DNA from: a virus
IMG/VR virus record: IMGVR_UViG_3300037508_000928
Coordinates: 1 to 50,261 of that record
Strand: one strand, 5' to 3'
DNA: 50,261 nt
The notes beneath the pieces were generated by a model. The model did not search any database. It worked only from the letters and a program-made list of their open reading frames with translations, and had not been told where the DNA came from. Numbering within the stretch: the stretch's first letter is position 1; the number at the start of each line of letters is the position of its first letter. A program made the position numbers and the translations under genes. This document shows positions 17,501-26,500 of the stretch, piece after piece.

Positions 17501-20500
17501 CATCTAATGGTTTTGACGAAAGCGGCAACATACCGCGCCGTGGCATTCCTTCGGGCTACGCGCAAGACGGGGATGTTTACACCTTTCAACTTGACTCCCC
17601 CACCCCCGGCTTCCTTCCCCAAGCACAGGAACTCGCCAACCCCAACTGGAACAAGCCAGCCGCTCCTGACGCCAAGCAGCAAGCCCTCAAGGATGCCGCT
17701 CAGAACCTTGCAGCCATCGAGGGCAAGGCCGAGCCAGTCATAAGCGCTGGGCAGAATACCGCGTTCGACAAGCTGACGGAGAAGCCGAAGGAGCGTAAGC
17801 CGTGGTTTGAAAGCTATGAAGAGCTTTCTGAGCACTTGGCTACCGCCCTTCCCGATCACAGCGTTTCCCACGTTGGTCAATCAGTTTCAGTTTACGGGAA
17901 GTACAACGACCAGCAGTTGGTGAAGGAGTGGGCCGAAGCCCTTCCAATGCGCAGCGACGTGGACGCACTGGTCAAGAAGTTGCGCCCGCAAGAGCAGCCT
18001 GTAACTGATTCTGCTCCTGCCCCCACCCGCGCTGAGAAGATAGCCCAGCGCCGCGCGCGCGCCAAGGCAGAGCTTACGTCCGTTCCTGATGTGGCGCCGC
18101 AGACGGCTGGCCCCCGTGGACAGTACGCAATCCCTGGGGAAGAGGAAACGGTTCGGGCTCAGGAACAGGAAGTCGTGGACCGTGCGGCGTTCCGGGACAG
18201 GGTGCTGAGTGAATTCGAGGATCAGGAACTGACTGACCGTATTGTCACGGACCTTTGGCCCGCCGCGCGCAAAGCACCGGAATACATCAAGAAGGGAATG
18301 AGTATCGAGGAGACGACGACGACGATTCGGAATAACACCGACGAAACCTACCTTCGAGACTATCCCGACCTAAACGAGAACGCCCTCCTGCGCGTGCTGG
18401 ATGGACACGCTGAAGACATTGGCGCCAAGGACACCGCAGGGTTCCGTAGGCAGGTGGACAACCTTCAGACCATGCACCCCGACCTGCCCCGCAAGTCCAT
18501 TGAGCGCATGGTCGAGGCTGTTGACGCCGGTGATGCGAGAGCCGTCAAGGCGATCCTTCACCCAGGCAACCCCGGCTCTCACGACATATTCCAGGCCATA
18601 ACTGGCTATGAGTTGCCTTCTAAGAGCAAACGCACCCAGAAGGCAGTCCACGCAATTGTTGACGAGTGGTGGGGGAAGCTGGCGCCTGAGTCGCGGGTGC
18701 CAGAACTGGAACTAGACACATCACTTCCTCGTGAAAAATACATCAAGCTGTTTGTGGACAGGGACCCTGCTGTCCAGGCGGCAGCGGACGATCAGGTTGA
18801 GGATGCACGCCATCACGCTGAACGTGTAGCAGAAGGCCGCTGGCTTGCTGCTAATCCGAAAGCCCCCGTCGATGACATGAATGGGTTCCTTGCTGGAAAG
18901 ATTCCGATGCAGGCCGGGAACATCAAGAAGCAGTTGGCCAAGACGTACAACTTCAACGGCACGGAGTTGCAAACCTACCAAAGCTTCATCGAGAAGCATT
19001 GGTCGGACGGCAGCCTGATTGCGCAAATATACGATGACGGTGAAACGCGGCAGCACATCGTCAATGGCTACAACCTGCCAAAGACTGCATTCGATTATGC
19101 CCAGCACCTTCTCGGTGACAGAGCAATTCAAGAAACTCCCTTGCAGGCCAAGCAGGCGGAACTGCGTGACCTGATGCAGAAGATCAGAAATGAGAGTCAA
19201 TTCAACCGTAAGATTGAGCTCAATCAGAAGATCAACAAGGTGCGGTCTGAGATAGGTGAACTCAAGCGCCCCGACTGGGTAAAAGACGCGATTGCTGATA
19301 CAATCAATACGGAGACACCGACCGATGGACGCGAAGATATTCAAGGACAGCCTGACGAACAGCCCGATGTGGTGGGAGGCACTGGCGCACCTCGAAGAGA
19401 TGCAGCCCCGTCTTCTGGAGACTCTTCTGGCGAAACCGGAGAAGCTGGTGGAACTGCTGGATCACAGGACACAGCAGGCGATAGACGCGATATACGACCT
19501 TCAACAGAAGGGGATGAGCTACGAGGAAGCGGCGGAGCGGGTAAGCCCGGACGTACTTCGCCCAGGGTGGGAAGCCCAAGGGGGACTGCCGGAGATTCCA
19601 CTGAACGGGATGGGGGAACGGAAGCTGGCGGCGTTCAGAAAGGCAGCAATGGAGTAAAGGCGGAGAAGGTTGACGACGGCAAGCGGAACCACCGCATTGG
19701 CGAAGATGACACCATCGCGCCCGATGGCCAGATTTCCAAGATTAAAGCCAACCTGCGCGCGCTGCGAATCCTCAAGGAACTCGACCAGCAGGAGCGGGAT
19801 GCCACTCCCGAAGAACAGAAGGCTCTTGCCCAGTACACGGGTTGGGGACATTCCCCACAGGTCTTCGATGAAAAGAAGGCGCAATGGTTTGAAAACGAGT
19901 ACCCCTACTCCGTCTCCCAGCGGGACACCAAATGGGGCGACAAGTTCTACCAGCACTACAAGGAGGCTAAGGAGCTTCTTTCCCGCTCCGAGTGGATGGC
20001 TGGGCTCAAGTCCACGCAGTACGCGCACTACACGGCGAAGAACGTCGTGCAGTCCATGTGGAAGATCGCGGAGCGGCTTGGCTTCTCGGGCGGGCGCGTG
20101 CTCGAACCCGGCGCCGGTGTGGGCAACTTCCTTGGCCTGATGCCGGACGGCTTCAAAGGCACCACCTTCGTTGCCGTCGAACTTGACGACACGAGCGGGC
20201 GTATCCTGCAAAAGCTGTATCCGAAGGCCAAGATATTCATTAAGGGCTTCCAGGACGCCAAGATTCCGCCTAACTCCGTTGACTTGGTGATAACGAATGT
20301 CCCGTTCTCTTCCAATGGGCCGAAGGATACGCCGTATCCCACGCTGAACCTGCACAACTACTTCTTCGCCCGGAGCCTTGATGTGCTCAAACCTGGCGGC
20401 ATAGTGGTGGCAATCTCTACCCATTACACGATGGACGCCAATCCGAAGCAGCGGGAGTTTCTGGCGAGCAAGGGCAATCTTGTCGGCGCGATTCGATTGC

Positions 20501-23500
20501 CCAACAATGCTTTCAAAAAGAACGCAGGCACCGATGTAACGACCGACATCATCATCATGCAGAAGCCTACACAGAATTTTACCAAGGGCGAGTCATGGGC
20601 TGCCTTGGCCAACGTCGGCACGGACGATGCACCGATCATGGTGAACGAGTATTTTGCCGCGCATCCTGAAATGGTGCTCGGCACTCATTCCATGGAAGGC
20701 AGTATGTACGGCGGTGACGGCAAGGAGTACACCGTACTGCCCACAGGCGACGACCTGACCGAGCAGATACGCGCGGCAATCGAGAAACTGCCCGAGGGCA
20801 TAGTTGGAGCCCACGTCGCTGACGACATTGATTTCGGCGCTATCGACGAAGCTGCTGGTGAGAAGGAGGGTTCCTTCCACGTCAAGGGCGGCAAGGTCGT
20901 GCGCGTTGAAAGTGGTAGCTTCGTCGATGCTGAATTATCTGCCGATTTGCAGGCGCGCGCCAAAGGCTTCATTGGACTGCGCGATCATTACATCAAGCAT
21001 CTGGCGCTGATGCGCAAGCCAGAAACCACCGACGAGCAATTTGCTGACTCGATGGCCGAACTGAATCGGCTCTATGATGCCTATGCAAAGAAGCACGGCG
21101 GCGTCAACGAGAAAAATACCAGACCCTTCCGCAGCGACCCAGGCTACTTCCTGCTGGCCGGTACGGAGAAAGTCACAACAACCATCAATCCTTTAACGAA
21201 GAGGAAACTCGAAACCACTTCAAAGGGTGACGTTTACTCGAAGCGCACCATTGACCCCAGCGTGCGCCCGACCAAGGCAGGTAATGCCGAAGACGCCCTT
21301 AGAATCTCGCTCACATATCGCGGGCAGATTGATTCGGATTACATGGCGCAACTCACAGGGGAGAGCGCAGAGGATACGCTCGCGGAGTTATCTTCCAGTG
21401 GGCTTATCTTCATCAACCCTGAGAATGGACTCGCAGAGCTTTCCGCGTTCTACCTGAGCGGCAACGTCAAAAAGAAGCTGGCCATAGCAAAGGATGCAGG
21501 CGAGGACTACAAGGCGAACGTCGAAGCGCTGGAGAAGGTGCAGCCGTCCCGCGTTCCGTATTCGAAGATCAAGCCTCAACTGGGGGCAACTTGGATACCC
21601 TCGACGCTGGTACAGGAGTTTGCCGATAAGGTGCTGGGACGCGGCTTTGGGGCAATCAAGGTTTCCTATCTTGGGAAGGCTGCTGACGCTTGGCTTATCG
21701 AAACCAAGGGTAGTGGCGCCAAGCGCGACTTTCTTGGTCCGCGTGGGCTCCAAGAATTTGCGGTAATCGAGAAGTCAAAGACCAACCCTGATGCTCCCGG
21801 CTACATGCGGCGACATGCACTGGACGTTCTTAATGGCGTGCTGAATCTGAAAGACCTCATCATCAAGGACGAGGTGGAAGATAAGAAGTACGTTACAAAC
21901 GAAGAAATGACGCGGGTGGCGCGCATCAAGGCCGAGCAACTTAAAGAAGCGTTCATAACCTGGATAAACAGCAACCCCGACCGTATGCTCGCCATCGAGG
22001 ATGCTTACAACGAGCTCTACAACTTCTACGTTCCTCCCGTTTATGACGGCTCGCATTTGGTCTTGCCGGGTAAGTCGAACACCGTCAAGTTATATGACCA
22101 CCAGTACAATGCCATCTGGCGCATGATCGTGGAACGCCGTGGGATGGTGGCCCATGCGGTAGGTGCTGGCAAGACCTTCGAGATTATCGGGGCATGTATG
22201 GAAATGCGCCGATTGGGCATCTCCAAGAAACCAATGATCGTGGTTCAGAATTCTACGATGGAGCAGTACGCGCGCTCCTTCACAAAACTCTATCCTTCTG
22301 CGAATGTCCTCGTGGCAGACGTGGAAAGTCTGAAGAAGAATAAGCGCAAGCAGTTCCTTGCACACATCGCCGCGAGCGACTACGACGCGGTGATCATCGC
22401 TCAAAGCCAGTTTGACCGTCTGCCCAGCGACCCCGTTACTGAGACGACCGTGACCCAGAAACTCATTGATGAACTGCGCATATCGCACAACGAATTGAAA
22501 GAGGCCGAGGGAGAGCGTAGTCAGTCGGTGAAACAACTGGCGAAGTCCATCGAAAAGCTGGAAGACAGACTTAGCAAGATCACGGCAAGCATGAAAGGGC
22601 GGCAGGACGACGTAATCTACTTCGAGAGCCTTGGCGTGGATACGCTGTTCATTGATGAGGCGCACAACTACAAGAAGCCGCCATTCGTCACGAAGATGCC
22701 CAGCCTCCTCGGGCTGAACAAAGACTCATCGGATATTGCCACGAACCTGATGTTGAAAGCGCATTACATCCGGCATATCAATGCTGGGAAGGGCGTCTTC
22801 CTTGCCACTGGCACGCCGGTAACCAACACGCTTGGTGAAGCGTGGCACATGCTGAACCTTACGAGCCCAGACGTACTCGCGGAATTCAACGCAGAGACAT
22901 TCGACCGCTTTGCTTCTACCTTTGCCAAACGCACAGTGGAGTGGAGCCAGAACGCGGGCGGTTCATGGGTGCCCAAATCGGCACTGACCAGATTCACCAA
23001 CGGGCAGGAATTGATAAAGCTCATACGTTCCCAGTGGGACGTGCTCATGAAAGACGACCTTGATGAGCAGATGATTGCAGCAGGCAAGGACATGCCCAAG
23101 CTGGAGGGGGGCGCGCCGAAGATTATTTCAGTAGAAGCCACGCCCAGAGTCAAGGAATTCTCCGATTGGGCTACGCGCGTCTATCAAGACTTCACGAAAC
23201 TGACCGGAGAGGCGAAGCAAGAGTTCGGCTATATCCCTGTAATGCTTTACGGCGCCATGAAAGCGGTAGCCACTGATTCACGCCTCGTGGACCCGACTGC
23301 CCCTGACGAGGCAGGTTCCAAAGTAAACGTGATGCTGAAAAATGTTATCGAGATTTACGATGACACCAAAAAAAACAAGTCCACGCAGATGATCTTCTGC
23401 GATATGTTCAACCCCTTCAAGATGGATAAGTTACACGCCTTCGCTGGGGGTATTAAGGACGATGATGCAGACGGAGACATCATCCTTAATGATGGTGAGG

Positions 23501-26500
23501 ATGTCGAGGAAACTGCCGCCGATAAGGAAAAAGAGCGCGAGTCCGAGGTCAACGGCTTTGTGGTGAACGACATCATAGCCAAGCTGGTAAAGGCGGGGGT
23601 GAAGCGGGAAGAGATTGGCGTAATGGCCACGGCGAACACCGACGCTAAGAAGCAGGCCATATTCGACGGCATGAATTCTGGGTCAATTCGCATCCTGATT
23701 GGTAGCTCGCAGCGCATGGGCGTCGGCGTGAACGCCCAGGACAAGATGATAGCCCTGCACCATCTGGATACTCCGTGGTATCCAGCGCTGCTTGAACAGC
23801 GCGAGGGTCGTATCCTCCGCCAAGGGAATGAGAACCCAGAGGTAAAAATCTTCTCCTATGGAATGAAGAAGACGCTCGACTCTGCCATCTACTCCAAAGT
23901 GCTCTACAAATCAAAGTTCATCCAGCAGATTCTCAGTGGCAAGATGAATGATGATGAATTTGAAGACCCGGCTGGGCAGATTGTCGTCTCTATGGAAGAG
24001 GCGATGGCCGCATTTGCTGACGACCCGAGACTCTTCCGAAAGCTGGACATACAGAACGAACTACGCGATCTGGAAATCCGCCGACGTTCCTACCTCGACA
24101 ACGTGGTGCGCGCCAAAGAAAAGATAGCCGAGCTTGCACGCGGTATCGAATACTGGAACGCCCGCATTAAAGACGCGGCAGAAGCTATTCCTGGCTCCAA
24201 GGTAAGCGGCAACCCCACCATAACGGTGGACGGCAAAGACTACACGGCGAAGACGTTCAAGGACATCTTCGAGAAGCAGGTAGAGACTGTACCGGCGAAA
24301 CTTGCCGCCGACAACATCGCGGCGGCAGACAGCTATACAATACAGCAATGGGCAGAGGGTAAAGCTGAAAAGCCAGCAAGCGTCTTCCTTTATGGCGAGA
24401 TTGGTGGGAGCGATATTAAATTTGCCGTGGTCGCTGGGAGGGCTCCAGGACAGATTACTGATGGCGATTCGATAAAGACCGATTACTCCATACGCATTTG
24501 GACCCCCAGTGTCGGTGTGCGGTCGGAAGCGAAGAAGATCGAATCGTTCATCAACGCCTTGCAGGCAGTTGAACGTGAAACGCAGAAGAAACTGCGCGAG
24601 GCCCAGGATACGCTTGCGGCTAGGAAGCAAGACCTTTCTGTCGCTGAGGAGATGGCGAAGGGTAGAACCTTCCCACAGGAAGATGAATACCAGTCCTTGA
24701 AGAAGGAACTGGACGAATTAAATGAATCGCTGGCCAAGGCACAGGAACTGGACTCGGACGGCCCAGCGCCAGCCACGGCCATGGACCCGATTGGTGATCT
24801 CGCTCGGCTGCTGGATGCAGGGAAGCCGTTCGCCCAGGCTACCTACGAGCGGGCCAAGCCATACCTGCGGGCACTGTACGACGCGGCCAAGGACGCCAAG
24901 GCCTTCATCGCCACGGTGGTGAAGCAGATTGGCGAGCACGCCCGCCGCTATGCCACCAAGGCCGCAATCGAGTTTCGCCGCGCTGGGAACCGGGGGGCGG
25001 CGCTGAATCCGTTCGGTGAGAAGCCCAAGCCAAAGGTTACGCCCTCGGGCGCACCGCCTGTTGGGGAATTCCGCCAGGATGGCGACGACCCCGACCAGCC
25101 AGCACGCCTGCCCCAGTCCGCCATGCTGCGCATGGTCAAGAACCTTCTGGGGAACACGCCCGACATTGTGAAGCGTTTCCCGAGGAAGCCTGAAAGACTG
25201 GGCGTGTTCAATCATGGCTTAGGCGATGCCACTATCCGCCTGCGGGCTGACCTTGCCATTGGCGAGCGCGTATCTGAGAGCGTCTCGAAGAAGCCTTTCG
25301 GTGAAGATGAGAAATCCGACTTCATTGAGGCAGTGGCCGAGCAGCTTGACGTTTCCACTGACGAGATTGTGGTGCGCACCGAGACTGAGCGCTCGGGCGG
25401 TCGCACGGTATACGTCATGCGGGCCTACCTGCGCGACGAGGATTACGCCGCGCGCGTGTTCGCCCACGAGTTGGGGCACGCGATTGACTACCTGCCAGAC
25501 GGAACACTCAAGCGCGGCAATCTCCTTGGGCGCATTGCCAAGCTGCAAATGTACCTGAAGACGTCCCTGGCGCCTGATCCTGAATCGCTGGAGGAACCCT
25601 TCACGAAGCAGGAGCGCGCGAAGTGGCGCCGGGAGGCTGCTGCTGATGCAAAGCGGGACTATGGCCCGTTCGACAAAGACCAGAGCGATGAACGGTCCTT
25701 CTACACGAGGGAGTATTACAGGTATCGTCTCATTCAGGAAGCCGAAGATCGTGGGATGCTGCTGGAGAACGAGATCAAGTCTGCGATTCCGGGCGCATGG
25801 AAAGTAAAGTATCCCGGCGTCCGCGACGAACTAAAGGCACTCACCCACTGGTGGAACCCCTTCGACGCAGACCGTGACCCGAAGTACACCAAGTATCGGT
25901 ACTCTGGCAAGGAACTCTATGCCGAGGCCATGAGCGTGCTTCTCAACAATCCGCGCATGTTCGAGGCGAAAGCCCCTGAGTTTGCGCGCGGCTTCTTCGC
26001 CTACCTTGAGCGCAACCCCAAGGTGCAGGAACTCTATGAGCAGATTCAGACCGAACTCCACGGTGGGACCTTCGAGGGCACCGTGCTCGATGACCTGTAC
26101 GCCATGCAGGAGCGAGGCGAGATCAAGCGCAAGGCAAAGCACAAGCGCGATAAGCAGCCACTAAGCAAGCAGGTCAACGACTTCTTCCACGATCTGAAGC
26201 TCACCCTGATTGACCGGCAGGCAGATGTTTGGCGGACGGGCGATTCCTGGCTTGACCCCTACGTGTGGTTGCGGGAGATGAAATATCTCCACTCGTCTCA
26301 TCATGGGTTTCAGCGCGATATTCAGAAGATGGTATTGAACCCGCTCCGTGTTGTCGGGTTGAGCGAGAAAGACTTTGGCGTCTTCCTGTTCTTGCGCCGT
26401 ACCTCAACCGAGCGCAAATACCTATTCAACCCTATGGGCGTTACCGAGTCCGAATCTAAGAATTTGCTAGAGGAACTAGAGGGGCGCGTGGGTAGTGATG

